A DNA stretch of 64,000 nt from Enterobacter chengduensis (GTDB lineage Bacteria; Pseudomonadota; Gammaproteobacteria; Enterobacterales; Enterobacteriaceae), in assembly GCF_001984825.2 (NCBI RefSeq), contig NZ_CP043318.1, positions 3,100,001 to 3,164,000 of the forward strand. The letters run 5' to 3'. The translations under genes were made by a program, and so were the position numbers. The notes below the pieces were generated by a model. That model did no database searches, was not told where the DNA came from, and was given only the letters and a program-made list of their open reading frames with translations. Of the stretch, positions 32,693 through 39,696 are shown in pieces. Position 1 is the stretch's first letter, and each line of letters begins with the position of its first letter.

Positions 32693-32794
32693 TTCCTAAT
32701 GAATAGATACGAATTTGGCAGCATTCAAGTGCCGGGATTCGTGCAACCAAAATTCAGCACTGTGCAGAGCGCTTATAACACGGAGAAACTATCC

Positions 32795-33154
32795 ATGACG
32801 AACACACAGAACGTCACCGAGTTACAACCACGCATGACCAGAAAGCAGCTTATTGACGCAGCTCGAAAGGCCGCCCCTCTCCTTCCAGCTGCTTACGGCT
32901 GGATGGTTAACGAACTGGCTACACGCCTTGATGTTACCAGCGTTGCGCTGTGTGAAGCGTTGGCACATCGTAAGGAACTGGCTGAGCAGAACGCTACCCT
33001 GCGTGAGGATGTCACCAGCTGGGCAAAAGAGTGTGACCGTATAGAAGAGCGCCACACCAAAACGCCTACCAACATGCACATGCTGGAAGCTCAGCGAGAA
33101 CTGCGTGAGCTCACTCCTGTCGTCCTTTGCCTGAAGAGCGAGGTTGCTCTCTAA
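32795..33154 (+). CDS. Early protein of unknown function (helical)
   Basis: 119 residues from ATG 32795 (MTNTQNVTELQPRMTRKQLI) with GGAGAAA upstream; an in-frame ATG at 32699 is less likely. A C-terminal coiled-coil (ALAHRKELAEQNATLREDV) resembles Ea22-type or small early phage proteins. Its stop overlaps the next ATG (TAATG). Confidence 0.65.
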   Translation: MTNTQNVTELQPRMTRKQLIDAARKAAPLLPAAYGWMVNELATRLDVTSVALCEALAHRKELAEQNATLREDVTSWAKECDRIEERHTKTPTNMHMLEAQRELRELTPVVLCLKSEVAL

Positions 33155-34188
33155 TGGCTAATTCATTCAAGCAAATGACCAAGGCCGGTGTAATTAAGCG
33201 CTCCGATACCGGGATGTTTATCGCTCTTTCCGATATCCACGTTCGTGAAGGTTTCAACAAGCGTGAAGATGATGAACGCACCCGCCAGGCTGATGATGAC
33301 CTGTTCAACTACCTGATGAGCGGCGGATCAGTTCCACCGCTGGAAGTTATCGCTCGTGATGAAGGTGGAGTGTGGGTTGTTGAAGGTCACCGCCGTCGCC
33401 GCTGCTACGCACGCTGCGCTGAAGCTGGCAAGCCAGTAGACCGAATCCATATCATGCCGTTCAACGGTAACGATGTGCAGCGCCTGGCGCGCATCATGAC
33501 CAGCAACAACCAACTCCCGCTCTCCGATATGGAACAGGCAGCTGTTATTCAGGAGCTACATAACGCCTTCAACCAGACCACCAGCGAGATAGCAAAGCTG
33601 GTTAATAAGTCTTTGGCCACCGTAGAGAAGTTATTACTCCTCAGCACAGCAAACCATGATGTGCAGCGGGAAGTTAAATCCGGTGCCGTATCTGTTGACG
33701 TTGCTGTGGACCGCGTTCGCGAGTATGGCGAACAGGCGGGTGAGGTTCTCCAGCATGACAAAGCAGTCGCTGCTGCCCAAGGGAAATCGAAAGTTACCCG
33801 CAGTTCTATCGCCCCAGAACTAAGCATCAAGAACGCGCGCCGTTTCGTTGAGCTTATGGCTCAGGCTGCAATCAGTGATGAAGGTGTTTTCACTCTTGAA
33901 GGTGTGGCGCTAGCTGAAGCGCTGGCAATTATCGACGAGCACAAAGCCATTGCTGAAGCGCGTGAAACGTATCGCTTGTCTCAGCCAGTCCCGACCACTG
34001 AAATTCGCGGACGAACTCTGTATGTGATGCTCGATGGTAAAGACATTGGTCGGGCCTCACTGTACCGCGGAAAAACAGTTTGGCTGGACATGGGTGACAA
34101 AACCATTGCCGCCAGCCAGTCAAAGGCTGTGGCCCACTTCGTTAAGCAACACAAACTGAAGCAGGAAAATAATCATGACAGCCAATAA
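33154..34188 (+). CDS. ParB/Srx-type domain protein
   Basis: 344 residues. The N-terminal ParB-like nuclease/CTP-binding domain includes IHVREGFNKR, then PPLEVIARDEGGVWVVEGHR RR. A KorB-like HTH region follows (SEIAKLVNKSLATVEKLLLL). It is in the early operon of an integrated phage, so plasmid-type partition is unlikely; related phage genes are of unknown purpose. Coupled to the previous gene by TAATG. Confidence 0.8.
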   Translation: MANSFKQMTKAGVIKRSDTGMFIALSDIHVREGFNKREDDERTRQADDDLFNYLMSGGSVPPLEVIARDEGGVWVVEGHRRRRCYARCAEAGKPVDRIHIMPFNGNDVQRLARIMTSNNQLPLSDMEQAAVIQELHNAFNQTTSEIAKLVNKSLATVEKLLLLSTANHDVQREVKSGAVSVDVAVDRVREYGEQAGEVLQHDKAVAAAQGKSKVTRSSIAPELSIKNARRFVELMAQAAISDEGVFTLEGVALAEALAIIDEHKAIAEARETYRLSQPVPTTEIRGRTLYVMLDGKDIGRASLYRGKTVWLDMGDKTIAASQSKAVAHFVKQHKLKQENNHDSQ

Positions 34189-34723
34189 ACCAATGACCGG
34201 CGAACAACTGGATGAACTGATGACTATTGCAGTCAATATGCAGCGCGATAGTGAGAAATCGGGTGACCGTCCCACCGCTATGTTCGCCTATGCAGTTCAG
34301 GTTGCCGTTATGGAACTGCGTAAGGTTCGTGATGATGCTGCTGCGCTGGCAGCGGAGAATGCGGGACTGAAGTCAGTTGACGTGTGGATGAACGCTGATG
34401 AAGTTGGCGGCTCTGCCGCTGATAAGGCAATTGAGAATGGCGCCACTCCAGAGGAAGCTACGCGAGCAGGTGTGCAAGCTGTTATTGACTCATTCAAAAC
34501 CCCTACAACTAACACTTTCCTGGCTGAAGTGCGGGCGCAGGCGAGAAATGAGCTGGTTGATGAGCTAGAAGCTCGGTTCACCGAATTATCCCAGACCAGC
34601 ACAACACCAGAGTTGCGAATTGGTGCTGCTGGCGCCGCTGGTTTTGTCTCTACTTTTCGCACACGGACAGAGGGGTCACCCGATGAGCAACATCGACAAA
34701 CGTGCGACAGAGCTGCTGATTGA
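34175..34723 (+). CDS. Early accessory protein (Ea22-like region)
   Basis: 182 residues, with AGGA 10 bases before ATG 34175. A helix LRKVRDDAAALAAENAGLKS is followed by a Gly/Ala-rich stretch; typical of the variable early proteins between pL and int. It overlaps both neighbours. The last 14 codons lie inside the next gene. Confidence 0.65.
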   Translation: MTANKPMTGEQLDELMTIAVNMQRDSEKSGDRPTAMFAYAVQVAVMELRKVRDDAAALAAENAGLKSVDVWMNADEVGGSAADKAIENGATPEEATRAGVQAVIDSFKTPTTNTFLAEVRAQARNELVDELEARFTELSQTSTTPELRIGAAGAAGFVSTFRTRTEGSPDEQHRQTCDRAAD

Positions 34724-35084
34724 AAACGGTGTACTTGTTGCCGACACGCTGAGGCATTTGGCTGATAACGAAATTGACTCAGACTACTTTGCTATTTGCC
34801 ACTCCAACGAAAACGGCACTGAGGTTGAATGCGAGCTGGCAATCACGGATTACGCGCGCCAAGCAGCCGGAACCGTAGATGAGTTGGTCAAGGCGCTGGA
34901 AGCCGCAGAGAAGCGGATTGCTGAGCTTGAGGCGCGGAAGGTGACATTACCCGAGCGCTATGAAGTTGAAATGTGTCCAACGCCTTCCCCGGATGGGGAT
35001 TGGTATTCACGCGAGGATGTGTTGGCGGCGCTAGCAACTGCTGGCCTAAAGGTCGCCGCAGCCGGTAAAGGAGAGGCATCATGA
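34683..35084 (+). CDS. Ead/Ea22-like early protein
   Basis: 133 residues from ATG 34683 (MSNIDKRATELLIENGVLVA), with GAGGGG 10 bases upstream. Contains a coiled coil (ALEAAEKRIAELEARKVTLP) and the usual Ea22-type ending PDGDWYSREDVLAALA. Function unknown. Overlaps the next start (ATGA). Confidence 0.75.
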   Translation: MSNIDKRATELLIENGVLVADTLRHLADNEIDSDYFAICHSNENGTEVECELAITDYARQAAGTVDELVKALEAAEKRIAELEARKVTLPERYEVEMCPTPSPDGDWYSREDVLAALATAGLKVAAAGKGEAS

Positions 35085-35974
35085 AAACGTTCACTATCGG
35101 CTGGCTCAACAAATGCCGTTGCGGAAATAAATCACACACAGTCAAAACAGCTCGTGGAAACGAAAGTGGCTTGTGGGATGACGATGCCGTTAAGTGCAAC
35201 TCCTGCGGTCGTGGGGGTGTGATTCAAGTCTGTGAGGGTCAGGCGCGCGTTTTATGGGAAACCGATGAAGAGATGGCTGAAGGAAAGCCCATGAGCACTA
35301 TTACCAAAGAGCAGGCGCAGAAAATCATTGATGCAGCCGATGCGGTTATTACCACGCTGGCCGGAACTAACGAGGATGTTCACCCTGAGAGCGACAACAT
35401 GCTCCATCTGTGGGATGCCCTGAATGACCGTTACGCGCCGCCGGAAGTTGTGCGTGAGCTGGCGCGTATCGCGCTGGCATCGCTCGAAGCGGAGGCTGTG
35501 GCATGGATGGTTAAAGATGCTGATACAGGCGAAAAAATCATTCGCTCTGACAGGTCGTGTTTTGAAGGTTCTTGTCAGCCGTTATACACCGCCCCGCCAG
35601 CGCCGGTATCTGTGCCTGATGAAAACGGCCTTCTTCCATGCCCATGCTGCGGCGGCCGTGCTGAGTTTGATTATGATGACGATAACCTCAACTGGATATC
35701 TTGCAACGCTTGTGGAATATCAACCGACACCGCATATCACACAGACGAGGACGCAAGAGATAAGTTGCGTGAGATATGGAATCGCCGCGCCGCTATGCTT
35801 CATGGTGCCGATGGCAACTCTCCGGTGATTCCGGATGGTTGGGTACTGGTGCCGGTTGAGCCGACCTATCAGATGTGCGAGGCGATGGGTCTGCCATGGG
35901 AGAGTCCGCGATTCCCAGATCGCTATAAGGCGATGATTGCAGCAGCACCTCAGAAGGAGGTGAAGAATGGCTAA
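35081..35974 (+). CDS. Zinc-ribbon protein with Lar-like restriction-alleviation domain
   Basis: 297 residues in three parts. Residues 1-70 carry CRC...CNSC cysteines. Residues about 183-240 match the Lar family: LPCPCCGGRAEFDYDDD, ISCNACGIST, then AYHTDEDARDKLREIWNRR. The C-terminal 50 residues (IPDGWVLVPVEP; RYKAMIAAAP) are the DUF551/eae-type ending. Lar of the Rac prophage protects DNA from type I restriction by favouring modification; this protein may do likewise. The fusion of three modules in one protein is unusual. Confidence 0.78.
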   Translation: MKTFTIGWLNKCRCGNKSHTVKTARGNESGLWDDDAVKCNSCGRGGVIQVCEGQARVLWETDEEMAEGKPMSTITKEQAQKIIDAADAVITTLAGTNEDVHPESDNMLHLWDALNDRYAPPEVVRELARIALASLEAEAVAWMVKDADTGEKIIRSDRSCFEGSCQPLYTAPPAPVSVPDENGLLPCPCCGGRAEFDYDDDNLNWISCNACGISTDTAYHTDEDARDKLREIWNRRAAMLHGADGNSPVIPDGWVLVPVEPTYQMCEAMGLPWESPRFPDRYKAMIAAAPQKEVKNG

Positions 35975-36269
35975 CCTGCAACTGGCTGTTAACGGTGAAT
36001 ACTTCGACCAGATGAAAGCCGGCGAGAAGGTCGAAGAGTATCGCCTGGTCAATACGTACTGGTGCCGCAGGCTCTCACATGGTCATAACCAGCAGTTACC
36101 GCGCCGCTTTGACCGCCTGATTATTACCCGCGGCTATCCAAGAAAAGACGATGCTGACCGTCGTATAGACATCCCGTACGCTGGCTACGAAGTGAAGACG
36201 ATAACACACCCGCACTTCGGACCTGACCCGGTGAAGGTGTTCGCGATAAAGGTGAACACCCATGCCTAA
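35967..36269 (+). CDS. ASCH-domain protein
   Basis: 100 residues, very strong AGGAGGTGAAGA before ATG 35967. Matches the ASCH fold of phage type: LAVNGEYFDQMKAGEKVEEY R and DRLIITRGYPRKDD. ASCH proteins bind RNA or modified nucleosides, and may act in RNA processing or nucleotide salvage. Target unknown. Confidence 0.82.
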   Translation: MANLQLAVNGEYFDQMKAGEKVEEYRLVNTYWCRRLSHGHNQQLPRRFDRLIITRGYPRKDDADRRIDIPYAGYEVKTITHPHFGPDPVKVFAIKVNTHA

Positions 36270-36342
36270 CCCATTCGACGCAGTAATATTCGTGCTGCTG
36301 GTCATAGGCGCACTTCAGGAAATGGGGTGGCTTCCATGGTGA
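36262..36342 (+). CDS. 26-residue hydrophobic peptide
   Basis: AAGGTG precedes ATG 36262; MPNPFDAVIFVLLVIGALQE forms one membrane helix. It overlaps the ASCH gene end and the next start. Such tiny coupled membrane peptides are common in lambdoid early operons. Confidence 0.45.
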   Translation: MPNPFDAVIFVLLVIGALQEMGWLPW

Positions 36343-36605
36343 GCAAACTCAAACAGCGGCGCTTGCGCCGCCTTAAAGCGGATGTAGCTTGGTGGCGAGA
36401 GGAGGCAGAGGATTGTCGCTACCGTCTACTGGAGTTGGCCGGTGAAATCGACAGACTCAAAAAGCTGGTTATCCACGTGCCGATGCCGGTTCTCATGCCG
36501 AAGGAGATGGTCCACCAGCTTTATCACACTGAAACAAAAAGATGTCGTACCTGCAATGATGGGCTCCGTGGCGGTTGCTCATCTTGCATTTTCTATAAGA
36601 GATAG
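36336..36605 (+). CDS. Coiled-coil protein with CxxC zinc motif
   Basis: 89 residues from ATG 36336 (MVSKLKQRRLRRLKADVAWW). A basic coiled coil is followed by CRTCNDGLRGGCSSC, a four-cysteine zinc-binding arrangement. Probably nucleic-acid-binding. Not recognised as a named family. Confidence 0.65.
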   Translation: MVSKLKQRRLRRLKADVAWWREEAEDCRYRLLELAGEIDRLKKLVIHVPMPVLMPKEMVHQLYHTETKRCRTCNDGLRGGCSSCIFYKR

Positions 36606-36638
36606 CCGGGTGCAGCCGGTTAAGTGGAGAGCTTTACG

Positions 36639-36866
36639 ATGAGCGGACAAAGCCAACGTTTTCTTACCCCTGATGACCTGTATCAGCTTACTGGTTATCG
36701 CCGCCCCTCCCTTCAGTGCAGAGCGCTGAAAGAAAGCGGTGTATTTTTTGTACCACGAAAAGACGGCAGGCCGGGAACTACATGGGATCATGTAACTAAT
36801 CCTGCTGGACTGAAGCTGGTAGTGAACAATCCAGAGGAAGAAGAACCAAACTTTAAGGACATGTAA
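36639..36866 (+). CDS. DUF4224 protein, probable excisionase-position regulator
   Basis: 75 residues from ATG 36639 (MSGQSQRFLTPDDLYQLTGY), with GGAG upstream. The pattern LTPDDLYQLTGYRRPSLQCR is that of DUF4224, small proteins almost always encoded directly before a phage integrase. The stop overlaps the integrase ATG (TAATG), so the two are made together; an excisionase-like function is inferred. Confidence 0.8.
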   Translation: MSGQSQRFLTPDDLYQLTGYRRPSLQCRALKESGVFFVPRKDGRPGTTWDHVTNPAGLKLVVNNPEEEEPNFKDM

Positions 36867-37876
36867 TGCCCAGAATCCGCAAAAACCCAGAAGACAACTG
36901 GATGCCGCCCCGCGTGCGTCGCGGCAAATCTGCTTATGAGTTCAGAACGCCAGACGGGAGAACTGTGAGATTGTGCAACCTCGATCTCACAAAGTCTCAG
37001 GTCTGGGCATCCTATGAAAACTTCATCAACGATATAAAGGTTGGTTCCAACTTCCATGCTCTATGCGAAGAGTTTTTTAACTCTGGTGACTTCCATGAGC
37101 TGGCAACAGAAACCAGAAAGGATTACCGGAAATATGGTTCAAAGGTAAATGTCGTTTTCGGCAAAATGAAACCAGAAAACATCAAGCCGGAGCATATCAG
37201 AAAGTATATGGATAAGAGGGGGATAAAGAGCAGAGTTCAGGCGAACCGAGAAAAAGCGTTTATGTCGAGGGTATTCAGGTGGGCATATGAGCGTGGCAAA
37301 GTGAAGATGAATCCATGCCAGGGTGTGAAGCAGTTTAAAGAGCAGGCCCGCACAAGATACGTGACGGATAAGGAATATGATGCACTATTAAGTGTTTCGT
37401 CGGTCCCGGTGAAAATTGCTATGGAGTTGGCTTATTTATGCTGCGCGCGCCAGGGAGACATTCTGGATCTTAAAAAGAGTCAGATACTTGATGAAGGCAT
37501 TCTGATTCAGCAAAGCAAGACAGCAGTGAGTCAAATCAAGGCGTGGACAGTACGCCTGTCAAATGCGGTCAAGCTGGCTGATTCTCTACCTTTAAATAGT
37601 GGAATGGTGAGTCTTTACGTGATCCACCAGCAGTCTGGCTCTCGTTATACGCGTGATGCCTTTAATGCTCAGTGGATGAAGGCGAAAAAATTAGCCGCTG
37701 AAAAATTTCCTGAACTCGAATTTAACTTCACGTTCCATGATCTGAAAGCTAAAGGGATATCTGATCTGGAAGGAACGCTGCATGAGAAACAGGAAATATC
37801 AGGCCATAAAAATGCTTCTCAGACTGCAAGATATAACCGCAAAATATCTGTAGTGCCGGTGGTTGGGGGGCAGTAA
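36866..37876 (+). CDS. int: Tyrosine integrase
   Basis: 336 residues. An N-terminal arm-binding region, a core-binding SAM-like domain (about 60-150) and the catalytic domain: Arg195 (CCARQGDI), Lys218 (QSKTA), His291 in FTFHDLKAKG, His314 (ISGHKN) and Tyr323 (TARYNRK). The HxxR box reads HDLK, so Lys294 stands where Arg is usual; this variant occurs in some functional-looking phage integrases. It integrates at the adjacent tRNA-Leu core. Confidence 0.93.
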   Translation: MPRIRKNPEDNWMPPRVRRGKSAYEFRTPDGRTVRLCNLDLTKSQVWASYENFINDIKVGSNFHALCEEFFNSGDFHELATETRKDYRKYGSKVNVVFGKMKPENIKPEHIRKYMDKRGIKSRVQANREKAFMSRVFRWAYERGKVKMNPCQGVKQFKEQARTRYVTDKEYDALLSVSSVPVKIAMELAYLCCARQGDILDLKKSQILDEGILIQQSKTAVSQIKAWTVRLSNAVKLADSLPLNSGMVSLYVIHQQSGSRYTRDAFNAQWMKAKKLAAEKFPELEFNFTFHDLKAKGISDLEGTLHEKQEISGHKNASQTARYNRKISVVPVVGGQ

Positions 37877-37889
37877 TGCCCTCTTTCTG

Positions 37890-37927
37890 TGGCGAAGTCG
37901 AATGGCGAAACAATGGCGAATGGCGAA
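37890..37927 (+). repeat. Four TGGCGAA repeats between int and the core site
   Basis: The 7-mer TGGCGAA occurs at 37890, 37903, 37914 and 37921, all in the same orientation. Clustered direct repeats between integrase gene and core are what arm-type integrase binding sites look like. Confidence 0.6.
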
Positions 37928-37939
37928 AAACATGCAATA

Positions 37940-37963
37940 AAAAACCACCTTTCGGTGGTTTAT
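37940..37963 (+). terminator. Terminator after int
   Basis: Perfect stem AACCACC/GGTGGTT with loop TTTC, A-rich before and T-rich after, so it can act in both directions. Confidence 0.8.
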
Positions 37964-38002
37964 ACGACACTGCTTATCATTGATTTTATTCTAGTTTTCC
38001 CA

Positions 38003-38058
38003 TGGTAGCCGGAGTGGGACTTGAACCCACACAGCGCGAACGCCGAGGGATTTTAAAT
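38003..38058 (-). other. attachment core: 3' part of a tRNA-Leu (UAA) gene
   Basis: On the minus strand, 56 bases run from the anticodon loop through variable arm, T arm (GGTTCAAGTCCC) and acceptor end to CCA; they correspond to the 3' half of leuZ-type tRNA-Leu with anticodon TAA. The 5' half (acceptor strand, D arm) is missing: on its 5' side the DNA is unrelated. It is thus not a functional tRNA, but the identity segment used by the integrase. Confidence 0.85.
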
Positions 38059-38241
38059 TCTACGTAGGATCAATGAGTTACATAGCAGTGCATTGCGAAA
38101 CTTTGCTGACGTTGAATGGTCGTCTTTGCAACCACTGGCAGAAAATGGATAGCCGTAGATTGCGTTGAGCACAGAAACAGCACAGGGTAATCGTCTACCT
38201 GGTCCTGTAAAGGAGGTTGTTGCCACACAAGCTAAAGCGCT

Positions 38242-38281
38242 TGACCTGCCCCCAGTATTCGGTACAACTGTCAGTTAGTAA
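38242..38281 (-). mobile_element. Terminal scrap of an IS407-like element
   Basis: TGACCTGCCCCCAGTATTCG onward resembles the left end of the complete IS at 18404 (same first 13 bases, and GTTAGTAA shared further in). It stops abruptly at the border of the next IS, so it is a remnant cut by that insertion. The 180 bases before it (38059-38241) show no gene. Confidence 0.7.
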
Positions 38282-38340
38282 TGGACTGACCCCACCCCGG
38301 TAGACGATCCTGCCCTATAGTTTGAGTATAGGGGGAGCAT

Positions 38341-38625
38341 ATGGGCACACCACGATTTACACCTGAATTTAAGGAAGAAGCCGTCCGACAGATAACGGAA
38401 CGCGGTTATTCCGTTGCCGAAGTATCTGACCGTCTGGGCGTTTCTGCCCACAGCCTCTACAAGTGGCTACGGGCTATCAAACCGGATAACAGCGAGCAGC
38501 ATGCCCGGGATTTACTGGAAGCCAAAAGCGAGATCCTGAAACTACGGGCGCAGCTAAAACGTACCGAAGAAGAACGGGATATCCTGAAAAAGGCCGCGCG
38601 GTACTTTGGAAGGGAGCCCGACTGA
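38341..38625 (+). CDS. IS3-family transposase, orfA
   Basis: 94 residues; HTH (FKEEAVRQITERGYSVAEVS) and leucine zipper (EILKLRAQLKRTEEERDILK). It ends beyond a CTGAAAAAGG stretch that could serve as a -1 slip site into orfB. Confidence 0.95.
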   Translation: MGTPRFTPEFKEEAVRQITERGYSVAEVSDRLGVSAHSLYKWLRAIKPDNSEQHARDLLEAKSEILKLRAQLKRTEEERDILKKAARYFGREPD

Positions 38626-39476
38626 AGTACCGCTTTATCAATGAGCACCGCACTGTATGGGGTGTGATGACAATGTGTCGGGTACTGGATGTCGCCCGGG
38701 CCGGGTTCTACGCGTGGCTGCATAACCCGGTCTCGGCACGTGATAAAGATAATCAGCGTCTGCTGACGCTTATCCGTGACTCCTATTCACTGAGCGGAGG
38801 CGTATACGGTTACCGGCGGGTTCATGGCGACCTGAACGAAATCGGGGAAACCTGCGGTAAAAACCGGGTGGGCCGTATTATGCAACTGAACCGGATTAAA
38901 GCCGTGCGCGGCTATAAAGCGCCGCGTCGTATCGCTGGCAGACCTTCAGTGGTTGCCCCTAATCGCGTGCAGCGGCAGTTTACTGTTGTCCGGGCCAATC
39001 AGGTCTGGGTCACCGACATTACTTATATCCGCACCTGGCAGGGCTGGCTGTATCTGGCGGTGGTTATCGATCTCTTCGCCCGTAACGTGGTGGGCTGGTC
39101 GATGAAGCCCACTCTCTCACGCGAACTGGCGCTGGATGCACTGATGATGGCGGTCTGGCGACGTAAACCCGACGGCGAGGTCATCGTGCACTCAGACCAG
39201 GGAAGCCAGTACGGCAGTGACGACTGGCAGCGCTTCTGCCGGGCTAATAACCTGGTCCCGAGCATGAGCCGGCGTGGCAACTGCTGGGATAATGCGGTGG
39301 CCGAATCGTTCTTCAGTTCACTGAAAAAAGAGCGCATCAGGAAGAGAATATACAAAACCCGGGATCTAGCCCGGGCGGATATCTTCGATTACATTGAAGT
39401 GTTCTACAACCGGGCCCGGCGCCACAGTCACCTCGGCGGCGTCAGTCCGGAGGCCTTCGAACAGGCCTCGTCGTGA
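38625..39476 (+). CDS. IS3-family transposase, orfB (reading frame from about 38625; first ATG 38664)
   Basis: DDE integrase domain: Asp in VWVTDITYIR, Asp in HSDQGSQYG, Glu in NAVAESFFSSLKKE. The coding sequence continues upstream of its first ATG into the end of orfA, as expected for a frameshift-made OrfAB transposase. Confidence 0.93.
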   Translation, partial: KYRFINEHRTVWGVMTMCRVLDVARAGFYAWLHNPVSARDKDNQRLLTLIRDSYSLSGGVYGYRRVHGDLNEIGETCGKNRVGRIMQLNRIKAVRGYKAPRRIAGRPSVVAPNRVQRQFTVVRANQVWVTDITYIRTWQGWLYLAVVIDLFARNVVGWSMKPTLSRELALDALMMAVWRRKPDGEVIVHSDQGSQYGSDDWQRFCRANNLVPSMSRRGNCWDNAVAESFFSSLKKERIRKRIYKTRDLARADIFDYIEVFYNRARRHSHLGGVSPEAFEQASS

Positions 39477-39503
39477 GGACAGAATTTGTCTACGGGCGTG
39501 GGG

Positions 39504-39674
39504 TCAGTCCACAACACCACGGTCAATCAACCAATGACTGAGCAAATCAGGCTCAACATTACGGTTGTTAGGACGCGTGTGCCAATCGCCTAGATAACGA
39601 TAGCCCAATTCCTCAATAAAAAACCTGGCTACGCGCTGTTGAGTTGCGCGTTCACGTTGTCCGACAGTTGTCAC
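39504..39674 (-). pseudogene. N-terminal stub of a type I restriction subunit (hsdR-like), cut by IS
   Basis: From GTG 39674 the frame reads VTTVGQRERATQQRVARFF, then GYRYLGDWHTRPNNRNVEPD. This is the typical start of HsdR proteins ('VGQ.ER.TQ.RV..F....LGY.YLG.W..R..NRN.E'). After 54 whole codons it enters the IS end and stops at 39504. The rest of the gene is absent from the window. It directly follows the DUF4011 helicase gene, with a 22-base gap, so the two were probably in one operon. It is distinct from the intact hsdR at 58477-61764. Confidence 0.78.
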
Positions 39675-39696
39675 TGTTCTTATTACCTTTAACTAA

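Larger units (their letters stand above)
38282..39511 (+). mobile_element. IS3-family element, complete, 1,230 bp
   Basis: Terminal inverted repeats TGGACTGACCCCACCCCGGT (left) and TGGACTGACCCCACGCCCGT (right, reverse complement). No clear target duplication is seen (TAA against CAA), so flanking DNA was probably deleted or rearranged. On its right it cuts an hsdR-like gene; on its left it abuts another IS remnant. Confidence 0.93.

Noticed and set aside
33154..34188. Plasmid partition ParB
   Set aside because: No ParA partner or centromere-like repeats are present and the gene lies within the pL operon of an integrated phage.
38003..38058. Complete tRNA-Leu gene
   Set aside because: Acceptor 5' strand, D arm and anticodon 5' stem are absent; only the 3' half is present.
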